This document shows positions 1-7,961 of a stretch of DNA of 64,000 bases, piece after piece. Origin of the DNA: Sporomusa malonica (GTDB lineage: Bacteria; Bacillota; Negativicutes; Sporomusales; Sporomusaceae); assembly GCF_900176355.1 (NCBI RefSeq), contig NZ_FWXI01000019.1, forward strand, positions 43,633 through 107,632, read 5' to 3'. Every line of letters begins with the position of its first letter. Position 1 is the first letter of the stretch. The position numbers and the translations under genes were made by a program. The notes beneath the pieces were generated by a model. It saw only the letters and a list, made by a program, of their open reading frames with translations. It did not search any database and had not been told where the DNA came from.

Positions 1-1
1 G

Positions 2-1093
2 GGTGCTGTAGCGGTGCGGATCCCTATAACGAGAAAATTTGGATTCGGATTTAATAATGAACAGGGTGTACGCCGTCAGCAAAAATTAATGGAAGAGGTT
101 AAAAAATTCCAATATGCCCGCTACAATTTTACCGATATTATCGGCTCAAGCGAAGCCATAGAGAAAATGAAAAGTAGGGCAGCTTTTGTTGCTAAGGGAA
201 TATCGTCGATCATTATTTCCGGTGAGACCGGCACAGGTAAAGAATTGTTTGCCCAGTCAATTCATAATGCCAGTGAACGTCGGAGTAAACCCTTTATCGC
301 TATTAATTGTGGTGCTTTGCCTGAGTCACTGATCGAAAGTTGTTTTTTTGGTTATGAAGAGGGTGCATTTACCGGAGCGAAAAAAAGGGGGAGTCCTGGA
401 GCGTTTGAGCAGGCCAATGGCGGGACAATATTCCTTGATGAAATAAGCGAAATGGACTTCAATTTACAGAGCAAGTTACTGCGTGTATTGCAAGAACGGG
501 AGGTTACCCGCATCGGCGGTGGGAAGCCTTTCCGGGTTGATGTAAGGGTTATTTCCTCGACCAACCGGGATCTAGTTGAAATGATAAATAGCGGTACCTT
601 CAGAAATGATTTATATTATCGTTTGAATGTTGTTGAACTTAAAGTTCCATCCTTGCGGGAGCGATCAGAAGATATTCCGGCGTTGGTCAGAATATTTATC
701 AGTGAGTTTAATAATCTGTTAGGTAAATTTGTTACAGGAATCTCAGAACAAGCTGTATACCATTTATGCCGGTATCAGTGGCCAGGTAATATTCGTGAAT
801 TGAAAAATTGTATTGAATATATCATGAACATTGTGAGCATTAACGAAAGCACAATAGAAATAAGCCATTTACCTCATTATATACATAGCCCAATATCGCA
901 GAAAAAGTACGAGCAACATATCGGTACTTTAGCTGAATCGGTGGCTGCTGTGGAAAGAGAATCAATCATTGGGGCTCTGAAGTATACGGGCGGGGCTAAG
1001 AGAGAAGCGGCCAAACTCCTGGGTGTTAGTACAACAACACTGTGGCGCAAGATGGTCGAATTAGGAATCATAACAAATGTAAGCATAAAGTGA
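2..1093 (+). CDS. Sigma-54-dependent activator of the nicotinate operon, 5' partial
   Basis: Enhancer-binding protein that remodels sigma-54 RNA polymerase. The frame is open to the window edge and its first codons (GAVAV) look like the end of a PAS domain, so the true start lies upstream; the GTG at 14 is probably internal. Visible are the AAA+ core with Walker A GETGTGKE, the sigma-54 contact loop GAFTGA, a conserved FLDEI Walker B, and a C-terminal Fis-type helix-turn-helix (AAKLLGVSTTTLWRKM). It sits 290 bp before the nicotinate genes in the same direction, with a sigma-54 promoter in between. Inference: it senses nicotinate or an intermediate through the missing PAS domain and activates that promoter. 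It lacks a receiver domain in the visible part. Confidence 0.9.
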   Translation, partial: GAVAVRIPITRKFGFGFNNEQGVRRQQKLMEEVKKFQYARYNFTDIIGSSEAIEKMKSRAAFVAKGISSIIISGETGTGKELFAQSIHNASERRSKPFIAINCGALPESLIESCFFGYEEGAFTGAKKRGSPGAFEQANGGTIFLDEISEMDFNLQSKLLRVLQEREVTRIGGGKPFRVDVRVISSTNRDLVEMINSGTFRNDLYYRLNVVELKVPSLRERSEDIPALVRIFISEFNNLLGKFVTGISEQAVYHLCRYQWPGNIRELKNCIEYIMNIVSINESTIEISHLPHYIHSPISQKKYEQHIGTLAESVAAVERESIIGALKYTGGAKREAAKLLGVSTTTLWRKMVELGIITNVSIK

Positions 1094-1128
1094 AAGACCG
1101 TCGCGGTAATTGCGATTATGTAAGATGC

Positions 1129-1216
1129 ATTGCAAAAATAAAATGCAATAAAAGCGGATAATGCCGCCTTTTGCGGTAACTATTCTGAAATGCATTTCAC
1201 AATTGAAATGCATTTT
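1129..1216. promoter_or_regulatory. Candidate enhancer sites for the sigma-54 activator
   Basis: The perfect 12-bp palindrome GAAATGCATTTC at 1187-1198 is repeated with one end mismatch at 1205-1216, 18 bp on. A further inverted pair ATTGCA/TGCAAT lies at 1129-1149. They are about 110-200 bp upstream of the -24/-12 promoter, the usual distance for sigma-54 activator binding. Binding by the adjacent activator is inferred. Confidence 0.55.
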
Positions 1217-1326
1217 TATTTATAGCCTTAATTCTATTTTAACAAGTGAGGGAAAGCGTAGGCAGATATCTAATAAGATGACGTTATTTTACCTGTTTTG
1301 CACATATATAAGTTTTTTCGACGATC

Positions 1327-1342
1327 TGGCATGATAATTGCA
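1327..1342 (+). promoter_or_regulatory. Sigma-54 promoter (-24/-12) of the nicotinate operon
   Basis: TGGCATGATAATTGCA matches the consensus TGGCAC-N5-TTGCA. GG (1328-1329) and GC (1340-1341) are separated by exactly 10 bp. It lies 45 bp before the first structural gene and downstream of a sigma-54 activator gene. Confidence 0.85.
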
Positions 1343-1385
1343 AATATAATTAGGCAAGTCCAAAATCAAGGGGGTGGAGCTATTC

Positions 1386-2264
1386 ATGGAATTTTCTTAC
1401 TATAATCCGAAAAGCATTCAAGCTCTGGTAGACACTCTAGGTGGGCTGCATAGCTATGCTTTACTTGCTGGTGGTACTGACCTATTAGTAAAAATGAAAG
1501 AAAAACTACTACGCCCAATGCCGGAAGCAGTGGTTGATATAAATGGTATTGACGCTTTGCATGAAATTACTGACGAAGACGATTATTTGTGGATTGGTGC
1601 GCTTGTCCGTCATACTGCTTTAACAGAGTCAGCACTAGTCAATAAAAAGGCGCTGATTTTGGCAGAAGCCGCCGGACAGGTTGGTTCACCACAAATTAGA
1701 AATAGAGGAACAGTCGGAGGTAATATTTGTAATGCATCGCCTGCTGCCGACACCGTGCCGGCCTTGTTAGCTCTTGATGCTAAAGTGAAAATCGCTAGTG
1801 AGGGCGGCTTTCAGGAAATGCCATTAGCTGATGTGTTTCAAGGGCCAGGGCGAACTTGCTTGTTACCAGGACAATTTATTTCACAGATTAAAGTTCAGCA
1901 GATTAAACCTGATGAAGGGGCGGCTTTCTTGAAGTTTGGTAAGCGGAAGGCGCTGGCTATTGCTATTATTAACTGTGCTGCTTGGGTGAAAATAGCTGAC
2001 GGCATAATCAGTGATACTCGAATCGCCTTTGGTTCAGTAGCGCCTACCCCCATTCGTTTATATGAATTAGAAAAATGGCTAATTGGCAAACCGGCAAATG
2101 CTGAGGTCTTTGCTCAGGCTGGTGTAATCGCAGCACAGCTGATTAAGCCAATTGACGATGTGCGTAGTAAGGCGAGTTACCGCACCCGCTTGGCGCGGGT
2201 TATTGTATTCAGAAGTTTAGTGACAGCGCTGGAGCGTGTGCAAGTGGGGTGTAGCTTTGAGTAG
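1386..2264 (+). CDS. ndhF: Nicotinate dehydrogenase, FAD subunit
   Basis: FAD-binding medium subunit of a xanthine-dehydrogenase-family enzyme (292 aa) that hydroxylates nicotinate at C6 in the first step of nicotinate fermentation. The two FAD motifs of the family are visible: LAGGTDLLV near residue 30 and TVGGNICNASPAADTVPAL near residue 112. The ATG at 1386 is chosen because AGGGGGTGG sits at a good distance upstream; an in-frame GTG at 1374 overlaps that site. It overlaps ndhS by 8 bp. Xanthine dehydrogenase subunits look alike; the assignment to nicotinate rests on the complete downstream pathway, which matches the E. barkeri cluster. Confidence 0.9.
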   Translation: MEFSYYNPKSIQALVDTLGGLHSYALLAGGTDLLVKMKEKLLRPMPEAVVDINGIDALHEITDEDDYLWIGALVRHTALTESALVNKKALILAEAAGQVGSPQIRNRGTVGGNICNASPAADTVPALLALDAKVKIASEGGFQEMPLADVFQGPGRTCLLPGQFISQIKVQQIKPDEGAAFLKFGKRKALAIAIINCAAWVKIADGIISDTRIAFGSVAPTPIRLYELEKWLIGKPANAEVFAQAGVIAAQLIKPIDDVRSKASYRTRLARVIVFRSLVTALERVQVGCSFE

Positions 2265-2721
2265 GAAAAGCATATCGTTTACCTTAAACGGGGAAAAGAC
2301 GGAAATTGAAGTAGAACCGACCCTGCTACTAGTCGATATGCTGCGCAATCGGTTGGGGTTGACAGGTACGAAGATTGGTTGTGGTGAAGGCGACTGCGGA
2401 GCCTGTACAGTACTTTTGGACGGTAAAACAGTCAATTCCTGTTTGATACTGGCTATGCAGGTAGAGGGGCATGAGGTGCTTACAGTAGAAGGGTTGGGTA
2501 CTTATGATAAACTGCATCCGTTGCAGTCGGCATTTATTGCCGAAGGCGCTGTACAATGCGGTTTTTGTACTCCAGGCATGCTGCTTAGTGCAAAATCGCT
2601 GTTAGATGAGAATCCACAGCCAACGCGCCAGCAAATAGCCAAACATATTTCGGGGAATTTGTGCCGTTGCACCGGCTATGCCAAAATAATCAATGCCATT
2701 GAAAAGGTAGCAAACAGTTAA
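2257..2721 (+). CDS. ndhS: Nicotinate dehydrogenase, small [2Fe-2S] subunit
   Basis: Electron-transfer subunit carrying two [2Fe-2S] clusters (154 aa). The N-terminal plant-type ferredoxin motif GCGEGDCGACTV and the C-terminal four-helix cluster motif QCGFCTPG...GNLCRCTGY are both intact. The start is taken as TTG at 2257 (MSRKSISFTLNG), giving the usual family length and a GTGGGGTG ribosome site; the stop of ndhF lies inside it, so translation is probably coupled. It passes electrons from the molybdenum site to FAD in NdhF. Confidence 0.9.
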   Translation: MSRKSISFTLNGEKTEIEVEPTLLLVDMLRNRLGLTGTKIGCGEGDCGACTVLLDGKTVNSCLILAMQVEGHEVLTVEGLGTYDKLHPLQSAFIAEGAVQCGFCTPGMLLSAKSLLDENPQPTRQQIAKHISGNLCRCTGYAKIINAIEKVANS

Positions 2722-2743
2722 TAGGTCTGGGGAGGTGAGTAAA

Positions 2744-5089
2744 TTGAGCCAATATCGGATCGTGGGACAGTCGGTGAAAAAGTTGGATGCGGTTGATAAA
2801 GTATTAGGGAAAGCTCAATTTGCCGCTGATATTCATTTTGACGGAATGTTATATGCAAAGGTATTTCGTAGTAATGTGCCGCATGGAATATTACGCTCGC
2901 TTGATGTGTCGAAAGCTGAGGCGATGCCAGGCGTGGTGGTTATTCTGACAGGTAAGGATGTACCAGGGTCCAATAGTACAGGGATGATTGTTAAGGATGA
3001 GCCAGTACTTGTCAAAGACAATGGAAAAATCCGCAAAATAGGTGATCCGTTGGCCCTGGTTGCGGCCGAGACCGAGGTGCTGGCAGAAAAAGCACTGGAA
3101 CTTATTGAAGCTGACATCGAATTGCTGCCGCCGGTCTTTGACCCTGTGGCAGCAATGACAGATAGCAGTCCAAAGCTATACGCAGATGGCAATATATTAG
3201 CAGTCCGTAAGATTCGTAAAGGTGATACTGGCGTGGTTTTTAGGCAGTGCGCGGTGGTTGTTGAACAAGAATACCGGACGCAAATGGTAGAACACGGCTA
3301 TATTGAACCAGAAGCAGGGGTAGCCAAACTTGATGGTGACGTAGTGAACATATGGGTTTCTACACAAAACACACATTTTGATGCCAAAGAGGTAGCTCGG
3401 AATCTCGAAGTAGGCCTCGACAAGGTACGAGTGATTCAGGCTGCGACCGGCGGGGGTTTTGGTGGAAAATTAGATATCTCGGTGCAGGTTCATCTAGGAC
3501 TGCTAGCGATGAAAACACGACGTCCTGTAAAGCTTGTCTATTCGCGGACTGAGTCGATTATTAACTCATCTAAACGCCATCCCTGTACTATAAAGATGAA
3601 GACAGGCACTGATAACAATGGCAAACTGCTGGCAATGGAGTGCACGATTATCGGTGATACTGGGGCCTATGCGTCATATGGGCCAGGAACGCTTACCCGG
3701 ACTGCAGTGCACGCAACCGGCCCATATGAAATTCCGCATGTTACGATTGACGCCCACACGGTATATACTAACAACCCTACGGCAGGTGCCATGCGCGGAT
3801 TTGGCGTACCGCAGGTCGCTTTTGCCCATGAAACACAAATGGATATACTGGCGGAGAAACTAGGCATTTCGCCGCTAGAGATCAGACTGCTGAACGCGTT
3901 ACGTCCTGGTGCAGTGACAGCAACAGGGGCGGAGTTAAAGCAGAGTGTCGGTATTGTTCCGACATTAGAAAAGACTGAAGCAGCTGCGAAACCGATTATA
4001 AACAGTCAGTGCACGCACGTAACCAGTCAGAAAAAACGCGGTGTCGGCATGGCCTCAATGTGGTATGGCATCGGTAATACTGGGTTGCCCAATCCGTCTG
4101 GAGCCTATGTCAATTTACTGGATGATGGCACAGCACTTATCTTAACTGGTTGTGCTGACATTGGACAAGGGTCTGATACTACTTTGGCGCAGATTGTAGC
4201 CGAGGAGTTTGGCATAGATATGGCGGATATCCGCGTGGTTTCGGCTGATACTGGGATTACTCCTGACGCCGGAGCATCGTCTGCCAGCCGGCAGACATAT
4301 ATCTCCGGCAACGCAGTGCGGTTGGCCACGCAAGAGGCAAAAAAAGTGCTTATTGAGATGGCTGCAGTCATGTTAGGGGTTGCTCCTGGTGACGTGGTTG
4401 TAGGCCATAAGGAACTTTGTGTCAGGGCTGATTCTGATCAATCGCAATTTTTGGCAGATTGCCTAAGTGAATGCCGTCTTGATTTGGGTTTATCGCCTAA
4501 AGGCAAGGGCCAATCGGTATCGCTGGTTGATTGTATTGCTCAATGCCGGATAAAAGGTAAGCTTACGCTGGGGCACGGTTGGTTTAATCCGGACACAACC
4601 GGTTTGGATCCGGAAACCGGGCAGGGTATACCCTATGCCACATATGCATTCGCGACCCAAATTGCTGAAGTTGACGTAGATACCGAATCAGGAGAAATTG
4701 AGGTTATCCGGATTGTTGCCGCCCACGATGTGGGACAGGCCATCAACCCGATTAATATAGAAGGCCAGATTGAAGGCGGGTGTACGATGGGCTTGGGCTA
4801 TGCGCTAACAGAGGAGATACAGGTTAGTGAGGGAAAGATTTTGACTAAAAATCTGGCTACATATCTTATGCCAACCGCGCTGGATATCCCGGAAATGTAC
4901 CCGCTTATCGTGGAAGAGCCTGAACAAACCGGTCCGTTTGGCGCAAAAGGAGTTGGAGAACCGACACTAATCCCCACAGCTGCGGCTATTGCTAATGCTG
5001 TATACAACGCGATCGGGGTGCGGTTTACGGAATTGCCAATAACTCCGGAGAAAGTTTTGGCCAGACTGCACGAAAGGCAGAATGCTTAA
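2744..5089 (+). CDS. Nicotinate dehydrogenase, molybdopterin subunit (fused large+medium)
   Basis: Catalytic molybdenum subunit (781 aa) that inserts oxygen from water at C6 of nicotinate. Family motifs are present: GGGFGGKLD in the molybdopterin region, GAMRGFGVPQ, and GPFGAKGVGEP near the C-terminus, which carries the catalytic Glu. In E. barkeri the equivalent is split into NdhL and NdhM; here one uninterrupted frame covers both, as in ordinary xanthine dehydrogenases. TTG at 2744 is favoured by GGAGGTGA five bases upstream. No in-frame TGA is present, consistent with selenium (if used) not being selenocysteine. Substrate is inferred from the operon. Confidence 0.87.
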   Translation: MSQYRIVGQSVKKLDAVDKVLGKAQFAADIHFDGMLYAKVFRSNVPHGILRSLDVSKAEAMPGVVVILTGKDVPGSNSTGMIVKDEPVLVKDNGKIRKIGDPLALVAAETEVLAEKALELIEADIELLPPVFDPVAAMTDSSPKLYADGNILAVRKIRKGDTGVVFRQCAVVVEQEYRTQMVEHGYIEPEAGVAKLDGDVVNIWVSTQNTHFDAKEVARNLEVGLDKVRVIQAATGGGFGGKLDISVQVHLGLLAMKTRRPVKLVYSRTESIINSSKRHPCTIKMKTGTDNNGKLLAMECTIIGDTGAYASYGPGTLTRTAVHATGPYEIPHVTIDAHTVYTNNPTAGAMRGFGVPQVAFAHETQMDILAEKLGISPLEIRLLNALRPGAVTATGAELKQSVGIVPTLEKTEAAAKPIINSQCTHVTSQKKRGVGMASMWYGIGNTGLPNPSGAYVNLLDDGTALILTGCADIGQGSDTTLAQIVAEEFGIDMADIRVVSADTGITPDAGASSASRQTYISGNAVRLATQEAKKVLIEMAAVMLGVAPGDVVVGHKELCVRADSDQSQFLADCLSECRLDLGLSPKGKGQSVSLVDCIAQCRIKGKLTLGHGWFNPDTTGLDPETGQGIPYATYAFATQIAEVDVDTESGEIEVIRIVAAHDVGQAINPINIEGQIEGGCTMGLGYALTEEIQVSEGKILTKNLATYLMPTALDIPEMYPLIVEEPEQTGPFGAKGVGEPTLIPTAAAIANAVYNAIGVRFTELPITPEKVLARLHERQNA

Positions 5090-5164
5090 TTTATTTATTT
5101 TCCACCAGTAGGTGTGCCGGAAATCAAACAATGATTAAGTGGAAGCAGAATTTAACCTCAAGTC

Positions 5165-5233
5165 GTGGGGAGGGTTTGGATTCCGGACACCGCAGCTGTA
5201 GCCAATGACGTCTATGCTGTGACCGGTGTATAG
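5165..5233 (+). pseudogene. Relic of a second molybdopterin-subunit C-terminus
   Basis: A 22-codon open stretch ending in TAG reads IPDTAAVANDVYAVTGV at its end, matching PTAAAIANAVYNAIGV near the end of the intact upstream subunit (9 of 16 identical) and preceded by VG as in the KGVGEP motif. No open frame continues upstream and no start is present. It lies in the 286-bp gap between the dehydrogenase and transporter genes. Most simply it is the decayed tail of a duplicated or replaced xanthine-dehydrogenase-family gene. The rest of this gap shows no feature apart from the transporter ribosome site. Confidence 0.6.
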
Positions 5234-5375
5234 ATAGATTCATTGCGATAGCCTTGAATAAGGATTAAGCAATGACGACTAAGGAAAAGCAGCAACGGTG
5301 CAGCTAGATGGAGGGATGCAGAAAAAGGTATTGCTGGCAGGGATTTTTACACCAAAAAATAGAGGAGTTGTTTAC

Positions 5376-6695
5376 ATGTCTACGATTACTGAGCGTTTAG
5401 GAAACTTACCCCTCGGAAAGTTCCATTGGCGGTTATTGCTGATTATGTGTTTAGGTTGGGCCTTTGATGCCATGGATACTGGGATTATTTCATTTGTTTT
5501 ACCTAAGCTGATTGCTACGTGGAAATTGTCTTCGGCGCAAGTTGGTTTTGTTGGTAGTGTAGGCTTAATTGGTATGGCGCTTGGTGCAATGCTTGGCGGT
5601 ACAATCGCTGACTATATTGGCAGAAAAAAGGTTTTTGCCGCAACTTTGATTATCTACAGTCTGGGAACAGGCGCTTGCGGCTTGTCTTGGAATTATGAGT
5701 CACTGCTCTTTTTTCGTTTTTTAGTTGGTTTTGGCTTGGGTGGACAACTGCCTGTTGCTATTACTTTAATGAGCGAGTATTCACCTACGAATTATCGGGG
5801 CCGGATGATTGTACTGCTTGAAAGCGCTTGGGCTTTCGGCTGGTTGGCGGCATCAATCATTTCCTATTTGATTATTCCTAAGTACGGGTGGGAAGTTGCC
5901 TTCTATATAGGGGCAATACCTGCACTGTATGTCTTTTACCTGTGGCGGGCTGTGCCGGAATCGGCTATGTTCCTTATGAAAAAAGGACAGGTAGATGAAG
6001 CACATGCGTTAGTGTCAGATATTGAAAAACAGCTTGGTGTAACACAAGGTCAGAAACCGTCACTGGCGGAAATGCAAACAGCAGCATCTGCACCAGCATT
6101 TAGTGTGCTGCAATTGTTTAGTCCTCAATATATCAAGCGGACAGCATGCTTATGGATATTATGGTTTTGCATTGTATTCTCCTATTATGGTATCTTTCTC
6201 TGGCTGCCTACCTTACTGGTGAAAGCCGGACATGATATGGTTAAATCTTTTGAGTTTGTATTATGGATGACTGTAGCGCAGATTCCAGGATATTTTGCTG
6301 CGGCTGCGTTGGTTGACAAGATTGGACGTAAGGCGACTATGGCCAGCTTCTTGCTAGGCTGCGCCTTCACTGCGTACATGTTTGGCAGCGCTGTTTCGGT
6401 TAGCGATATTTATTTGTGGGGCTGCTTGATGTCCTTCTTCAATCTAGGTGCCTGGGGTATTTTATACACCTATACGCCTGAACTATATCCCACAGAGGCT
6501 CGGTCCACCGGTGTGGGTTGGGCAGCAGGTTTTGGTCGGATTGGCGGTATCGCCGCGCCAATGGTTGTCGCTGCGATGATTACTGGTCCTGATAAAATCC
6601 CATTAGTATTTATGATGTTCACGGCAGTGCTGGTTATTGCGGCACTAGACATGATTATTCTCGGGGATGAAACCAAACAGAAAGCATTGAACTAG
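5376..6695 (+). CDS. MFS nicotinate transporter (NiaP-like)
   Basis: Twelve-helix major facilitator (439 aa) likely importing nicotinate. The N-terminal block WAFDAMDTGIISFVLPKL, the loop GGTIADYIGRKK after helix 2 and the GLGGQLPVA motif are typical of the NiaP/aromatic acid symporter branch. The start at 5376 (MSTITERLGN) has AGAGGAG upstream; the longer frame from 5298 adds an unlikely leader. It lies between the first enzyme of the pathway and enamidase in the same direction, which supports the substrate. Closely related MFS proteins carry other aromatic acids, so substrate is inference. Confidence 0.82.
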   Translation: MSTITERLGNLPLGKFHWRLLLIMCLGWAFDAMDTGIISFVLPKLIATWKLSSAQVGFVGSVGLIGMALGAMLGGTIADYIGRKKVFAATLIIYSLGTGACGLSWNYESLLFFRFLVGFGLGGQLPVAITLMSEYSPTNYRGRMIVLLESAWAFGWLAASIISYLIIPKYGWEVAFYIGAIPALYVFYLWRAVPESAMFLMKKGQVDEAHALVSDIEKQLGVTQGQKPSLAEMQTAASAPAFSVLQLFSPQYIKRTACLWILWFCIVFSYYGIFLWLPTLLVKAGHDMVKSFEFVLWMTVAQIPGYFAAAALVDKIGRKATMASFLLGCAFTAYMFGSAVSVSDIYLWGCLMSFFNLGAWGILYTYTPELYPTEARSTGVGWAAGFGRIGGIAAPMVVAAMITGPDKIPLVFMMFTAVLVIAALDMIILGDETKQKALN

Positions 6696-6770
6696 ACTGT
6701 AATAAAAAGAATCGGCAGAGAAATGGAAGTTTCTCTGCCTGTTCTTTACAAATCTCAGGAGGTGGCTGAC

Positions 6771-7949
6771 ATGGCGTATACAGCAATAACAAATATCGGA
6801 ATTATGGTCTCTGGGAACATTAACAAGCCGATTTTACCGGCTGACACGATTATTATCCATGATGGAAAAATTGAAGCTGTAGGCGATAGAAAACTTCTTG
6901 AACCTCTTAAACTACATTCTGATGCATATAAACTCATTGATGCCGGTGGTATGACGGTAGTGCCAGGGTTGATTGATTCACATGTTCACCCAGTCATAGG
7001 CGACTATACCCCCAGGCAGAAAATGGCTGATTTTATAGATAGTTCTTTGCATGGCGGCGTAACCACCATGATCTCGGCCGGTGAGTGCCATACCCCGGGC
7101 CGTCCGACTGACCCGGTAGGTGTAAAGGCTTTAGCTGTGCTGGCGCAACGCTCTTTTCAGAAACAACGACCTGGCGGTGTAAAGGTACATGCCGGTGCAG
7201 TAATTCTGGAACAAGGTTTGACTGAGGCTGATTTTGCCGAATTAGCAACTAATGGTGTATGGCTTGTTGGGGAAGTTGGGCTGGGTTCAATCAAAAAGCC
7301 GGCAGAGGCTGCGCCAATGGTGCAGTGGGCAAAAGCACATGGCATGAAAGTCATGATGCATACCGGCGGCACCTCCATCCCTGGCAGTTCAACCGTTACG
7401 GCGGCAGATGTCCTGGCGGTCAAGCCCGATGTGGTTTCGCATATTAATGGCGGGCCAACTGCCATCTCCCCGGCTGAGGTTGACAAGCTGATCACAGACA
7501 GTGATTTGACTCTGGAGATTGTCCAATGTGGTAATCCCAGGATAGCTGACTATACTGTGCGTAAATTGGCCCAATTGGGTCAACTGGACCGGGTAATTTG
7601 CGGCAATGATGCACCCTCTGGCACTGGTGTTATTCCGCTTGGTATCTTACGGACAATTGTTCAAATCGCCAGTATGTCCGCTATCCCGGCAGAAGCAGCA
7701 ATTGCCATGGCTACCGGTAATACGGCACAGGTATACGGGCTTAACACCGGGATTATTGCTCCCGGTAAAGAGGCCGATTTGGCTATTATCGATACCCCGC
7801 TGGGTTCAATCGGGAAAAATGCCCTGGAAGCCATTCAGGCCGGAGACATACCTGGTGTGGCGCTGGTCTTAATTGATGGGGAAATTAAGGTGAATAAAAG
7901 CCGGAATACACCGCCTGCGGCAGGCAAGGTAATGGTGGAACAGGTCTAA
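6771..7949 (+). CDS. ena: Enamidase
   Basis: Amidohydrolase-family enzyme (392 aa) that hydrolyses 1,4,5,6-tetrahydro-6-oxonicotinate to 2-formylglutarate and ammonia; the E. barkeri enzyme is a binuclear Fe-Zn protein. Seen: the metal-binding DSHVHP after strand 1, a later EVGLG, MMHTGG and SHINGG segments that place further His ligands, and CGNDAPSG near residue 280 giving the conserved Asp. ATG at 6771 has CAGGAGGTG upstream; the frame starting at 6723 would include that site. It is 12 bp before hnr, whose product is its substrate. Confidence 0.9.
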   Translation: MAYTAITNIGIMVSGNINKPILPADTIIIHDGKIEAVGDRKLLEPLKLHSDAYKLIDAGGMTVVPGLIDSHVHPVIGDYTPRQKMADFIDSSLHGGVTTMISAGECHTPGRPTDPVGVKALAVLAQRSFQKQRPGGVKVHAGAVILEQGLTEADFAELATNGVWLVGEVGLGSIKKPAEAAPMVQWAKAHGMKVMMHTGGTSIPGSSTVTAADVLAVKPDVVSHINGGPTAISPAEVDKLITDSDLTLEIVQCGNPRIADYTVRKLAQLGQLDRVICGNDAPSGTGVIPLGILRTIVQIASMSAIPAEAAIAMATGNTAQVYGLNTGIIAPGKEADLAIIDTPLGSIGKNALEAIQAGDIPGVALVLIDGEIKVNKSRNTPPAAGKVMVEQV

Positions 7950-7961
7950 GGGGGAAGACAC

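Noticed and set aside
2744..5089. Selenocysteine in nicotinate dehydrogenase
   Set aside because: The frame has no in-frame TGA, and the E. barkeri selenium is not selenocysteine.
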